A DNA stretch of 64,000 nucleotides from Agaricus subrufescens (taxonomy: Eukaryota; Basidiomycota; Agaricomycetes; Agaricales; Agaricaceae). The notes below the pieces were generated by a model. The model was not told the origin of the DNA. It worked only from the letters and a program-made list of their open reading frames with translations, and ran no database searches. Shown here piece after piece: positions 46,813-59,618 of this stretch (positions within the stretch are counted from its first letter, which is position 1; each line of letters begins with the position of its first letter). The stretch spans positions 62,001 to 126,000 of the forward strand of contig CM057067.1 of assembly GCA_029945375.1 (NCBI GenBank). The letters are read 5' to 3'. A program made the translations under genes and the position numbers.

Positions 46813-48667
46813 CTACCCTACGAGCATCGCCACCGCCTCGCGCCGCACGCTCTGGCACATCTTCACCATGTCGGCCACCTGCTCCCACCGCCCGTCCCGC
46901 TCCTCCGCGTGCCCGGCCACCCGCTCCAGGAACGGGAACAGCCGGTCCACCGTCCGCGCCAGCCGCATCCCCCGCCGCAGATCCCACGCCTCCTCCGGGC
47001 TCGCGACTGTCAGCACCTCCAGCCGGTGCGCCGGCAGCCCCGCCGCCTCCAGTCCCGCGCCGAGCTCGAGCGTGTCCAGCGGGATCGCCAGCAACCGCAG
47101 CTCCGGGCACCGCCGCGCCAGCGTCTCCAGCGCCGCCACCGTCGGCCGCACCGCCCCGGCGCCCATAAACGGCAGGTGGAGGCTCTCGATCGCCGGCCAC
47201 GACTCGGCCATCTCCGCAATGTTCGCGTCGGCGAGCTCGAGGAGATAGCCGTCGAGCTCGAGATGCCGCAGATTGCAGATCTCCAGCAGCGGCGAGAGCG
47301 TGTCCATCGAGATCTGCGCCGCGACCTCCGCGTGCTCGTCCTCCGACCCGCCCTCCGCGCTGTGCGCCATCCGAATGTACCTCACCGTCTTCTTCCACCG
47401 CTGCACAATCGCGCGCAGCAGCTCCTTGCGGTCCACGCCCTCCTCCTCCGCCGTCGCCGAGCCCTCGAACCCGATCCGCTCCAGCTGCGTCGTCGCGATC
47501 GACAGCACAAAGCTCTTGATAAACGACAGCGACGCCACAATCTCCAGCTTCACCAGCTCCTTGTACCCGACTTCCCCCTCCACCCCAAACTCGTTCGCAC
47601 TCAGCAGCCCGCTCTCCTCCAGATCCAGCTCCAGCTCCTCCAGCCCCGGTATCCGCCCCAGCCCCCTCACCACCTCCAAATCCACATACCGCCCCATCCC
47701 CGTCAACACCAGCCCCCTCAGATTCACCAGCCTCCCAATATACATCAGCGTGTCCTTCGTCAACCCCTCCCCCACCAGCTCCAGCCTCTCCACCCTCGCC
47801 TCCTCGCACAACAGCGTATGCAAAAACGTCCCAATCAACTTGTCCTCCACCCCCGTAATCTTCTCAAAATCCAACTCCCTCAACGACGGCGTGATAAACA
47901 AACAAATCGACGATATCAAAAAGTCGTCTTGCGATATATGCGGGCACTTGAGCTGTCGCAGACAAGGCAACAACGCCAACTTGCGCAGCTGCGCGATCCG
48001 AAAGTATACGTGCATCGCTATATCCAACGAATCCGGATCTCGCGAATAACAAAACGACTTTACCCTCCTCGCATACCAATCAAATCTCTCCCAATCCTCT
48101 TCACTTATCCTCCCTCTCAAAACCTACCCCATCCAATAAATCCTCAGTCTCCCAAAACAAAACAAAAATCCCAAAACTCACAAACGTAGAATCACTTCGA
48201 TAAAAAGCCGGCAACAACTTGAACAGCGGAAACAACTTGTCCAAGCTCCTCCACAACCTATCCAACGCCGGCTCCAAAAACGTCCTACACGTCAACGCCG
48301 CAGACGCAAGCACCCTCCTCCTCATCACCACCTCCTCCCTCTCCAACTCCCACACCCGATCCACACTCAAATCCTCCAAAATCAACTCTAAAATATCCGG
48401 ATTCGTCAACACCGCATGTGTTGGATTCTCTCTCTCCCGAAGATTCGACGGTAATGCTGCATTGCTATTGTTGTGATGTTGAAATGCCAGCGCCGGCACC
48501 GACAGTTGTGGTGGTAGTACTTGTGGTGGTGGTGGTGGTGGCGGTCGAGATGCGGATAATGATGGCGAAGTAAAGAAGGACATAGATGATGAAGATGACC
48601 CCGATGGCAGCGACGATAACAGCGAAGACACCACCGACGATTCGTTACTCGTCGTAGTAGCGCTCAT
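46813..48667 (-). CDS. F-box-like / leucine-rich protein (divergent member)
   Basis: Two exons, 48667-48182 and 48123-46813 (phase-checked), give 598 aa. An in-frame ATG at 48691 would add eight residues. The N-terminal ~110 residues are Ser/Pro rich with a run of seven prolines. A degenerate F-box-like part follows (ILELILEDL, then AALTCRTFLEPALDRLWRSL), then a long series of LRR-like repeats (LRELDFEKI, LRGLVLTGM, LEELELDLEE, LRHLELDGYLLEL, LRLLAIPLDTLEL). It shares the two-exon layout and the LW..LD.LFP pattern with the other F-box-like genes here but is distant in sequence. The 3' half is strongly GC-rich, with a codon use unlike the array at 52-63 kb. Its stop lies 70 bp from the start of the chitin synthase gene on the same strand. 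Confidence 0.8.
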
Positions 48668-49325
48668 AATCTCAGATCCTATCAAAAACATTCAATCCAT
48701 ATCCTCTCGACATAACACAACAAAAAAAAACACACACACGTACCAAATCAAATGATGTCCGGTTCCAAGGCCCACGCGTGACACATTCACCCCCTTTCGG
48801 ACTTGGCCGACATTTTCTCACCCTCCCGGCCTCCGTTGCCGACACAGAATGCGGAAAAACGATCGCTGTCAACGAAAATAGTACAACATCTGACAATCAC
48901 CTGTCAAGTATTTGGCTGTCTCCTCACCGGCCGATCCCCAAATCCCCTTCCCAAGTCCGCCACCGCCTTCGTCGCAATTGCAAACTCCGTCCTTGCCCTT
49001 CCTCCTCGGTAAATCACCAGAACCAAACGCTCGAAGGCAAGCATATAACAATACGTCATGGGATCATCCATACACCAACATTTTCTCGATCCATATACGC
49101 AAACTAGAGCGCACATTGATATTAAGCAAGATGTGCTAGAAGATCCGGGTATAGCTAATCTTGAAGCAAACGTTGAAAGTCGTTTCTAGGCAGTGATCAG
49201 GTACTCACGCTGCCGGCCACCGTACCCGCAAGCCACACAAAGTCGTCCAAAATTCTACCCACTGTGAGATCTGAATGATGACAATAATATACGTTCTAAT
49301 ATTACGAGGGTACAACATACAGCTG
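48668..49325. other. Spacer with possible relic of kinase 3' end
   Basis: 658 bp between the F-box-like gene start and the FunK1 stop. Around 48895-49215 the plus-strand text carries words also found near the FunK1 3' end, for example CTGTCTCCTCACCGGCCGATCC (compare CTGTTTCCTTACTGGCCGATCC at 49357) and CGCTCGAAGGCAAGCAT (compare CGCTCGAAGGCAGGCAT at 49527). It therefore probably holds a decayed copy of the end of a FunK1 gene. No intact gene is seen. Confidence 0.55.
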
Positions 49326-51829
49326 TTAAGAATCCATCCTTGCCTTTCTTCTCGGCTGTTTCCTTACTGGCCGATCCACCGCCTCTTCTACATCACGCTC
49401 ATCCCCGGTCAGCAGTCGTTTTCGTCGAATTTGCGATTCTGAACACGGTCGTTGTCCCCCCACCACCCTACCAAAGTCAAATTGCGGTAAAACCCCGGAA
49501 TCAAAAGCACCCCTGATATCAGAAAACGCTCGAAGGCAGGCATTATAAACCCGCCCATAAGTCGTTGGATCGCGCTTTGAATCAACACAATTTTGGTCCA
49601 TGTACGAGAATTTGAGTGCATTTTGATAGCGACCAAGGTGCGCTATAAAATGTGCAAGGTTTGGATGTAGCCGTACTTGAAGGAAGTGCTGAAAGTCGTC
49701 CCTGGACGCACTAATCAGGTATTGGCGCCACCTACTTGGGCGATTATTAAACACCGAATCTGATGCAACTCCTGGCAGATATTTGGCAGGAAAGTAGAGG
49801 CAGACCCATAACAGGCACTCCAAGTCGTGTGTAAAACGAAACATCGGCTGTTTTGGCATTGCCGATAGCGGAATAGGCGATACCTCACGGTCTGGCACTG
49901 TAACGGTAAATGTATCAAAATCGTTGGCTATGGGGTGTTGGTAGAGCCTTTGCCCAGAATATACTTCGAATGCCATGAAGGGAGGCGTCCCCTGAGTACA
50001 AAAGTAGGTCATGCTGGGAATATGCTTTTCTTCGACGATTGAGAGACTTACCGTTCTCATGTTCGAACTCTCATCTTGAAATAGCTTCGTATACTCAAAG
50101 TCGCTCAATTTCCCTCTCGTATCTTTGTTTTCTTGCTCTACCATAATAATGTTGCCTGGGCTGATATCTCGGTGGACATACCCGGCAAGATACAACAAAG
50201 TGAGTGCTACAATTCAGATGTCAAGATAACGTCTTGTAAAAGAAGATAGGCATACCAATGAGGGTATCAGCCATCGCGTTGAAAGCCGATCGAAGAAATT
50301 TTGCTGTATACAAGGATTGCCCAATCTCCTCGTAGACCATGCGACAGTGCCGCTTTTGCCTAAACCCACAAGAGAACATTGACTTCCGCCTATTGGGACA
50401 GACATCAAGTGCTCCCATATTGATGCCCAAAAATGGACCCATGCTACCAGAAGAAGTCTCCATACTACCGGAAGAAGTCTGCGTGTCGCCAGAAGAAGTC
50501 TCCCTGCTGCTGGAAGACGTCTCTATGCTGCCAGAAAAAGTCTCCAAGGAAAAATTCGAAACCGGTTCGGCTGTGGGTAATGGTAATTTCGTGGTCGTAA
50601 GTTGGACATCGGCTTCAATTCCCATAAAATATTGCTTATATTTGCCTGTGTTGAGAATTTCCAAGAAGAGCTGTTGATTTTGCGAGCCTGCCCATTTCAG
50701 GAGAGTTGGATCGTGCTTGACCTCCTCAAGGCGACGAAAAATGTCGCATAGAATAGACTTTTCGGTCTTTGATATCGCATCTGGCCAGTAATCCTTCAGC
50801 GCAACCTCCTTCCCTCTCTCCTTATCCACTCCATATCTCCCATCTTCATAACCCTCCACCTCGACAGCCTTCCATACACGTGTAGCTTTTGCAACGATCC
50901 TGTGAGGCCCCAACGCAAGTGTTTCCAGGGTCTTGAAATACTGTGTTTTGTCATTGAAGTTGATCTCGTATACATAATGGACCTTCGTCCCGTCTAAGAC
51001 CCTGTGTATAGTTGGGTCGTACCCTATTTCCTCTTTCGTCGCATATATGAGAGATAGCAAAACATGGATGAACGATTTAATGTCCTGGAACAATCATTTG
51101 CTTGGGTTCAAAACTATATGCAAAAACCGCACCTTCGTATAGTCAAAAGGGATAGAGACAGCTGTATGCGAGCGAGAGAAATACCACATAGACATCATGG
51201 TATTCTCAAATGTGATCTAGGACAGGTTCATTGTCTGTTGCACATACTACAAAACGGAGACATACCGCATACATCCATGTTCGGCGGGGATCATTGTTTA
51301 AGATGTGAGTCACATCCCCAATAAGCTGGTAGTAATATGTTGAGGGAAGGGGGTGAACATCAAAGTAATGGAGCGTGCTCACCCTTGCATGTTTTTGTAA
51401 ACCTGCAACAACCGCAATATTCGTGTAGTCAACAGAATAATTCAAACTCAGACCTCGAAGGCCTGTGTGTTTTGATGGCTTGTCGCGCCTCTCAGCAAGG
51501 TAAACGTCATCTGTGCAAACTTTATTTCCATTAGTCTTGGATGAAGTATCCTCGGAAACACTATTCTTGTAAACCAGTATTGGGGTGCGGCCAATTTTCG
51601 CCATCGTTTGTTTAGATTCTGGTTTATGTAGACAGCCGAAAATATCCTTCAACTTCTTGAAGGCGATAGGTAGCCCTTGCGCCATACTTTCAACCGAAGT
51701 CCGATTATGGTCATCCTCCTTCACGAGAAGGTTGTGCACGTTATCCGCAACATGCTCTGGTACTTGCCAAGGAAGATAGTGGCCCAGAAAGTCGTTGACA
51801 CTGCATTGTAACATCTTGTTCGCCATCAT
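49326..51829 (-). CDS. FunK1-type protein kinase
   Basis: 781 aa from four exons (phase-checked): 51829-51266, 51204-51133, 51084-50256, 50206-49326. FunK1 is a fungal-specific, expanded kinase family whose members share a DPT-type N-terminal region and a split kinase core. Visible here: RRTWMYA and MWYFSRSHTAVSIPFDYTK before the core, EEIGYDPTI, VALKDYWPD (ATP-binding Lys), the catalytic loop HRDISPGN at about 501-508, and SDFEY where DFG is expected, then GTPPFMAFEV and DLECLLWVCLYF. The C-terminus is basic and ends RRKARMDS. A Ser/Thr/Glu-rich tandem repeat of about seven residues interrupts the core between the N and C lobes (50440-50570). Activity cannot be judged from the altered DFG alone, since this is common in the family. 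Confidence 0.88.
50440..50570 (-). repeat. Coding minisatellite in the FunK1 gene
   Basis: Imperfect 21-30 bp units translate to variations on ETSSGSM (FSGSIETSSSSRETSSGDTQTSSGSM). The length probably varies between strains. Confidence 0.75.
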
Positions 51830-52024
51830 GGAAGGGATCGAAGTTCTTTTGAAGTGGAATTGGTCGTAACAAGGTCGTTTCAGTGCAAATCTGCGTCAGT
51901 CACATGGCCTGTGATAGTCAGATAGAAAAACATCTCAGATTACATTACAAAATTAATAATACACAACTAATCTTATGCACCGGTTCAAATTCATTAACAA
52001 CAAAAGTGGACGCCGTTTTAAAGA

Positions 52025-53696
52025 TCACTGACAACCGCCCTGTTCCATAGCAAGTTCAATGGGAGGAAGTTTCTTCGGCGCAACGCGTAAAGCCAGTCTG
52101 TGAGCCTGTATAGCAATTGTCCTGTGAAACGCTCCCAAAAGCTTCTCCACTTCGGCCAGATACTTCTTTTGAGATTCTTCAAAGCCAAAAATCTTATCGA
52201 TCAGCGGGAATAAAAGTAATATGTTCCTGCTGAGACTGATCTTTTCTTCCAAACTGGACGGCGCCTTGCTGAACTTCGGAACCGTCATCTCCCTCAATGG
52301 ACAGTCTGTAATTGGCGTGATCATCGGGAGATTATCTTGGAGGCCCATCAAATTCAAAGGAAGGGCTAGTTCCTGAAGATGAGAAAGGCGGGAGAACTCG
52401 ATAAGGGCAACCGCGCCGAAGAAAATGTTATTGTGATTGAGAATCGTGAAGCTGCGAAGTTTGGGCCATGACCTGACAAGACCCGGGATATTGATATCGT
52501 TGATACAGTGAGGGACACGATTAATGCGGAAAGACGTCATCGTGTCTCGGGAGGTGATTGACGAGATGTCCTGCATCAGCAGCTGAGGAATATCACCTGT
52601 ATCAGGAGTAGCTTCAAGGGAGAAGCTATGCATCTGCGGGAAATTGGAAGTGGCCGCGTCGCAAAGAACTTTCCAGTTTAAACCATCTACATGGACAACC
52701 AAAATGTCAAGAAAAGTCAATGCAGACGACGTTACCCCATCGGGCAAAAAGTCTTGCAAGTCAACCGCGTCTCCTATAACGTAGAGACGGCGCAATGCAG
52801 GAGCGATCCCAGAAGGCTTATTTGGAGAATGTTTGTCGCGAAGAGGGAATATCCTGAGGTCAATTCTGAGCTCTTTGACACAAATGAGTGTGTCAAATAT
52901 GTCAGCAATGACTGCGGGAGACTCGGTGAAGCGTTGAATATCCTTATTCCCAAAATCGAGGGACAGAACTTCTAGATGTTCGAAGAATAGACACTGGCGA
53001 AGAAGTTCAGGAAATGGATGGCCGTGATACTTCAAGCAAGTTAAAGGTAACGATCGAGTACGGAAGGTCGAGTGAAGCGAAGTTATACCGTCTGTGTGAA
53101 CGGATGAAACACCTTGAAATGAAATGGATCTCAAGGAGGGTGAGATCAAGGCTGTAAGTTGGTATAGCCATGTATCTAAAGTAGCCGCCTGTGCAAGATC
53201 GAGGTGGAGAGACTGCAACGTTGGCAATAACGGTTGCCTTCCGAGAGCCATGACTAACACCGACCACACTGCCATCTCTTTCGTAGATCCGGCTGTGATT
53301 CGTAAGTGATGGATCCGTGAGAGGTAATTGTAAGCTCGTAGATGTACTTTGTCCAAGGTGAGGGGTTGTTTCAGCACCTGTTTCAAGTTCAGAGTCGGCC
53401 TCTTGGTAGGGCAGTGAGCCTTGAGTGAAAGGGTGACTTACCCAGTGATTCTCCTGGAAGATGATCACCTCCTCTGGTGAGTTAAGTACTTTTATGACGG
53501 GTTCTAGAGAAGTCATATTTTCCCATAGAAGGTCAAGGGCGGGAAATGTCAGGGAGGGAGACAGCAAAGCAATCTGAAGCAGAGCATTTTGTTTCTCCTT
53601 GACCTCCGACTGGGGGTCGTCAGCAATAAATATCTTGAAATGGCCTAAAATCTCCGTCCAGACATCGAAGCTTCCGAGGCCATTGATCGAGGTCAT
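52025..53696 (-). CDS. F-box-like / leucine-rich protein (array member 1)
   Basis: Exons 53696-53442 and 53377-52025 (phase-checked) give 535 aa. Exon 1 carries the F-box-like helices (LGSFDVWTEILGHF, then PALDLLWENMTSLEPV). Exon 2 carries LRR-like repeats with the motifs YLSRIHHLRI, LISPSLRSISFQ, DTMTSFRINRVPHC, WPKLRSFTILN and LQELALPLNL, and a C-terminal helix (LSRNILLLFPLIDKIFGF). It is very close to the next gene, with long identical stretches near the C-terminus, so the two are recent tandem duplicates. A role as an SCF substrate receptor is inference only. Confidence 0.75.
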
Positions 53697-53975
53697 AATG
53701 TTAATAAAACGTAAGTGAAACGAATGAAGTTTGCTTTATGGCCTGCCGGAGCTTGCCGAACTTCAATGTCTGAGTCGCAGGTTGCACCACAGATCATTCA
53801 GGTGAGTTCAAGAGTAGATGACCACAGTGCACCATGCATGATTCTGGGAGGGAGACCGGTATTCGTGAGTTCGGTCGTGTGACTGACGGCGGAGGAGCAC
53901 CAAAAACTACATGAATAAAACTGAAAAACTAATTTTATGTATCGATCCGAATTCGTAAGTAGCTATCTTTACCCA

Positions 53976-55641
53976 TCAGTCGTCCTGTTTCATAGTGAGG
54001 CCCATGGAGGGAGGTTTCTTCGGCGCAATGCGCAAGGCTCGCCTGTGAGCCTGTATAGCGATTGTCCTATGAAACGCTCCCAAAAGCTTCTCCACTTCAG
54101 CCAGATAGCCCTTTTGAGATTCTTCGAAGCCAGAAATCTTGCTGATAAATGGGAATAAGAGGAATATATTCCTGCTGAGGTTGATCTTCCCTTCCAAACT
54201 AGGCGGCGCGTCACTAAACTTCGTGACGGTTATCTCCCTCAATGGACAATCAGCAACTTGTGTGAAGTTTGACAGCTCTTCTTGGAGGCTCGACAGATTG
54301 AGAGGGAGGGAAAGTTCCTGGAGATTTGAAAGGTGGGAGAGTTCGACGAGAATAGCCGCGCTGAAGAAGAGTTTGCTGTCATTGAGAATTGTGAAGCTGC
54401 GAAGTCCGGGCCATGACCTGACAAGACCCGGGATATTGAAATCGTTGATACAGTGAGGGACGCGATTAATGCGGAAAGATGTCATGGTGTCTCGGGATGT
54501 GATTGACGAGATATCCTGCATCAACAGCTCAGGAGTGACTCCTGAGTTAGGAGTAGCTTCAAGGGAGAAGCTATGCATCTGCGGGAAATTGGAAGTTGCC
54601 GTATCGCAAAGGGTTTTCCAGTTTAGGCCATTTGTAGCAATGACCTGGATATGGAGGGAAGCCAAGGTAGGTGATCTCATTCCATTGATCAAAAATTCCT
54701 GCAAGTCACCTGCGTCTCCCGTAATGTGAAGGTTTCGTAATACAGGGGCGACCTCAGGTGGCTTGTTAGAAGAATTTCCGTTGCGAAGAGGGAATACTCT
54801 GAGGTCGATTCTGAGGTATTTGAGACCACTGAGTGTATCGAATATATCAGAAACGACGGTGGGTGATCCTGCGAAGCGTTGAATGGCGTTATTTTCAAAG
54901 TCCAAAGACAAAACTTCTAGTTGATCAAAAAAGAGGCATTGGCGAAGAAGGTCAGGGAATGGATGACCGTGATACTTTAGGCAAGTCAAAGGCGATGACT
55001 GCGAACGGAAGGTCGAGTGAAGCGATGTGATACCCGTTGTATGTGTCGACGCAACATTTTGAAATGAAATCAACTTCAAGGAGGGAGAGAGTAGGGTCGT
55101 CAGGTGGTACAACCATGTTCCTAATGTACCCGCTGCCGCAAGATTGAGGTAGAGAGACTGCAACTTTGGCAATAACGGTTTGACCCCGAGGGCCATGACT
55201 AATACAGACCACACCCCCATTTCTTCCAAAGATCCAGTTTCAAGTCGCAAGTTACGTATTCGCGAGAGGTAGTCGTAGGCCTGTAAATGTATTTTGTCTG
55301 AAGTAAGAGGTTGTCCCAGTATCTGTCCCGAGTTTCGAGTCAGCTGCTTAACGAAAGTGTGACTTCGGGGTGAAGAATCAACATACCCAATGGTTTTCCT
55401 GCCTAGTTACTACCTCAGTTTCTGAGTTGAGCACCCTAGTAACAGGCTCCAGCGAAGTCATAGTTTCCCATAGAAGGTCTAGGGCAGGATTGGTAAGAAA
55501 CGGAGACACCAATGCGATCTGAAGTAGAGCATGTTGTTTCTCCTCGACTTCAGAATGGGAGTCATGAGTGGGAGATATCCTAAAATACTCCATGATCTCC
55601 ATCCAAGTGTCCAAGTTTCCGAGGCCGTTGAAGGAGGTCAT
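53976..55641 (-). CDS. F-box-like / leucine-rich protein (array member 2)
   Basis: Exons 55641-55387 and 55322-53976 (phase-checked) give 533 aa. Exon 1 has the same length as in member 1 (255 nt). Stretches such as NFPQMHSFSLEATP and SSITSRDTMTSFRINRVPHC are shared exactly with member 1, while the middle repeats differ more, suggesting either selection on the LRR surface or gene conversion at the 3' end. Confidence 0.75.
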
Positions 55642-55874
55642 AGTGTTAACTGAGTGGAAACAGCAATCGCGCGTTTTTTTAGCATGGCCTCCCGGAGTTT
55701 GCCGACTGATGATGTTGCTAATTATGAGTGATTGGTGGGCCGCCCAACGCTGCAGCCCACGTCTAGGAAGAACATCACTGCCCTTTTGAAGTAGGTATTG
55801 TCATGATTGTTACTCAGATACAAACAAAGAACTAGAGTACAAGTTAAATCTTCGTAACTACAACTGGCCATGCC

Positions 55875-57546
55875 CTAGAATGCGGTCCCCTTGTTTGTCC
55901 TCGACCGTCTCTGCGTTTCCTTGCTTTGTAGATATGTCACAATTGCACTGCGGAATGAGCGGAGTAACTCTTCCAACTCCGCTACGTAATTGATATGGGC
56001 GGAGGATGTTGAGTGGGTAATAATTCTCTCTAGAGAGGGGAATAATGTAAGGAGGTTTCTGGCTATCTGAACTTTTGCCTTCAAAGGCGGAGGAGACGAA
56101 GCGAGGCTGGTAATTGTGAGTTCGGTTATGTGGCTGACAGCGAGGATAGCAACTTCATCAGGGAGTGTTTCTTGGAGGAATACCAAATCAAGTGGAAGCT
56201 TGATGACACGTAGATGAGGCGCCCGAGACAGTTGGATCAGCAGGGAAGCAGAGAAGTGTATGGTGTAGTCTAATGTGATTGAGAGTGTATGTAGATCCGG
56301 CCAGGAGCCCAAGAACCCGCTGATGTTTGCCTCCGTAAAGCAGTGAGATATGGCTTCGACTTCGAGTGACCGCATCGATGACCTCGAAATGAAGCATGAT
56401 AGATCCTGAGGCAGCATTTGCGGAAATGCTGCGGAACAGGCTCGGCAGAATGTGATTGAATGCAGCTGAGGAAATTTGCTTGCAACTTTGTCACAGACCA
56501 CTTTCCAAGCGAGAGGCGGTGGCTCGAAAAAAGTGATCGTGAGTGACTCCAAAGAAGAAGATTTAATATGCTCGGAAAGAAACCCCTGGATATCGGACGA
56601 GTTTCCCGAGATGGAGAGCTGGCGGAGGAGAGGTGATAGTGCGACATCTCTTGTAACTGGGACAGAGGGTGGAAGGAGTCTGAGATCAATCTTAAGGTCT
56701 ACGAGATTTTGAAATTTCTCGAAGACGGTGGCAATTGAGACACCAGATGCTGCCCGTTGGACAGCGGCATTACTGGGATCATTGGAGAGTCTGAGTACCT
56801 CCAGGTTCTGAAACTGAACGCAAGTTCCAAGGAGAGCTGAAAAAAGTTGACCGTGATAAACGATACTATTTAGTGCCAAATGTTGCGAAGAGAACATATA
56901 TTGAAGCGTCTTGATCCCCTCCATTAGAGGAACTCCCGCACTGGCCCCAGTGTACGAGACCGACGTCAATGAAGGTGAGATCAAAGCCCCTATAGCATAT
57001 GCCCAGCCCACAACACCATTCCATTGCTTAAAGTCGAGATCGAGTGACTTTAAATTGGGCAGCAATGTATTGATGCCAAGAGCCATGCTTAGGATTGACC
57101 CCACCCCCATTTCTTTCGAGGGACCAATTGTGATGCGCAGGCGGTGAATACGTGTCAGATATTCATAGGCGCGTTCACAAATCTTGCTCGAAGTGATGGA
57201 TCCTGCCAATGTCTGTTCCGGGCGGGGGCCCAGATCAGTACGCAAACTCGGAGATCCAGTACAGGAAATATCGACGTACCCAATAGCCACCCTGGGTCTC
57301 TGAGAAGTGAAGGACTGGCCCTGACTTGACGTTGATTACCTGAACAACAGGTACGAGGGATGACATATCCTGCCATAGTAGATCCAATGCCGGTGCGGTA
57401 AGAGATGGAGAAAGCAAGGCGATGCGAAGGAGACATTTTCGTTTCTCCTTGACTTCAGAATCGGAATCGAGTTCCCAACATATTCTGAAGTATTGAAGAA
57501 TATCCGTCCAGATATCCAAGTTTCCGAGTGCTTCGAGAGAACTCAT
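55875..57546 (-). CDS. F-box-like / leucine-rich protein (array member 3)
   Basis: Exons 57546-57280 and 57212-55875 (phase-checked) give 534 aa. I chose the ATG at 57546 (MSSLEALGNLDIWTDIL) because the longer frame upstream starts with GTG. It belongs with members 1 and 2 (SEVKEKRKCLLRIALLSPSLTAPALDLLWQDM) but is clearly more distant from them than they are from each other. The ending (RRSRTNKGTAF) is basic. Confidence 0.75.
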
Positions 57547-58053
57547 CGTGTGGAGATGGAACGCTACAACTGTGCTCGCCACTTTATAACCGTATCAATT
57601 ACTCGGTGCAAAGTATGTTCTGGAATGAATCGAAGCAAAGGAAATACTCTTTGGAAGATTCTGGCCTATCTGCTTTCGTTATCGGTCCGAGATTGCCGTA
57701 GGTGACGGTAAGCCCTATAAGAATGAGAAAGGTCTGGCAAAAGTCATTTCGGCTACATCTTCCAGTGTGTGCCAAATTAGCATGTTATTATCCAACAGTA
57801 TCCGATATCAAAAATATTTCTAGATGCGGCATCCCCATGGATATAGATATTAAAGTCGGGCTAGCAAATCCATACTAAAAAAAATGTATTTATAGATTTA
57901 TTGCTCGGAGCTTGGGAGATCCATCGATCGCCTACACACTATATGTATATGATAGGGTACAGTGTTCGACATGTGTGACTATCTGCCAGCAGCCCTGTAG
58001 GAATACGAATATTGAATAACGATTAATAAAGGCCAAGGAAATGTTCATACTCG
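57547..58053. other. Intergenic spacer within the F-box-like array
   Basis: 507 bp between the start of array member 3 and the stop of member 4. It should hold the promoter of member 3. An A-run occurs near 57870-57885. No gene seen. Confidence 0.5.
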
Positions 58054-59618
58054 TCACCTATACAACTGATTCGCTGCCGCGAGCAAAGCTCCCAGCTCCT
58101 GTATGGCTTTATCAGTCCCCGTAATTGACCCTAGGTTCGGAAGCATCCTTTGTAGTTTCCTGACTAGATGTAGCCTCTCGTGAGATAAGTCGGGTATGCC
58201 AGACGCGCGAGGAGAGAAGATTCTGCGCAGTTGATTAGCGCAGTGAATTGTATGACCAGGTTGCAGGCGACTTTCCAGGGTTGCAAAGTCAAGAGGGAGT
58301 GTGAGATCGCGGAGGGCGGGGAACTTGAACATTGAGGCCAGAAGTGCTGATGTGAAAACGGTATCGCCTCCAGTAATTGACAGAGTGTGGAGCTCTGGCC
58401 ATGACTCCAATAGCGCCAAGACATCATTCTCTCTCAATTGATGAGGAATATTAATCAGGCTTACAGATTTCATGCTCCGTACTTTCATAAGCGGCGCCAA
58501 GTAGACGAGAGTCCAGTCATGTGGGTCAGGCAAGTTTGGCTGCATATGGCGGATATGGAAGGACCGAAGGCTAGGGAACGCAGTCATCACAGACTGTAAG
58601 CGAAGTGGCTCGTTGCCCCCGCCTCTCCGGATAATGATTGTTAAATCAACCAGCCTAGGAATTTTGACAACTTCAAGAACCCAATTGAAATCGGAGGGGA
58701 TGGAGACATGAAGCACGAGAACCTCTAATGTCGGAAAAATAGCATGGTCTGTGTGGCTCCACGGGCTGACTGAAACACTGAGTTCTAGTTTTCGAAGGCG
58801 AGGCTGCATGATTTCGATAGAACGAAATATGGTGAGACCAAAACATTTGTCATCATCCAACAAGGAAAACTCTTGTAAATCTGTGAGACAATGACCCATA
58901 TAGGGAAGCCAAGGAAGATGAGTTTGTAGAAAGGATAATTTGGTGAGCTTGGGCATGTTCGAATAGATCATGAAATGATTGACAGTTTCCCAGGAGTTCC
59001 CCCACATTCCTCTGACGCTGATTGACGTGATTGACGGACTGAAAAGCCGAGAGATGAGACAAAGAAAAGGGAGAGTGGTTGTTTCTGAGGTGCTCTGGAG
59101 ACATAGATTTTGGAGAAGAGGGAGGATGCCAGGTGGATGCAGAAGTATGTCAGACAGCAATGGCAAGAGTTCAAGCTCCTTTGCCCTGATTGGAATGTGG
59201 AGAGTCCGGATTCGTTTCAAATAGCCCATGATACGGGTGTCGTCAGGGACAATGTACGCTGGAAAACAAAAGGTGCGACAGATGCGCTGGCATCAGCAGA
59301 CCCTTCATATTAGGCTCTAGCCAAGTTTAGGGGCGAATAATTTTGACGTACCCAACACCCTGTCTGGCCTTGCTCATGGTACTCCAACAATTTGTTCGCA
59401 GAGTTGGCCACGTTGACAATTGGGATGAGCGTGGCCATGTCCCTCCATAATGCGTTCAGGCCCACTTCCGTTAACTCTCGAGACACAAGCGTAATGGTCA
59501 ACATTGTTTTTCTTTTTTCTTTGATGACGCTTTCTTCATCACGGTCCAGAAATATTTTGAAGTAGTCAAGAATTTCCATCCAAATGTCCATACACCGGAG
59601 AAACTTGGGGGGCATCAT
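58054..59618 (-). CDS. F-box-like / leucine-rich protein (array member 4)
   Basis: Exons 59618-59352 and 59286-58054 (phase-checked) give 499 aa. The exon 2 acceptor was set by comparison with member 5: both then open with R-[IL]-C and reach M-x-YLKRIR in frame. Subgroup markers are FLRCMDIWMEIL, ESVIKEKRKTMLTITLVSRELTEVGLNALWRDMATLIPIV, and MKSVSLINIPHQL. It is related to the plus-strand gene at 18856 and to member 5. Confidence 0.75.

Noticed and set aside
46386..48189. Long overlapping plus-strand frames (260 and 516 codons)
   Set aside because: Antisense to the GC-rich chitin synthase and F-box-like exons; Arg/Pro/His/Gln-rich with no domain.
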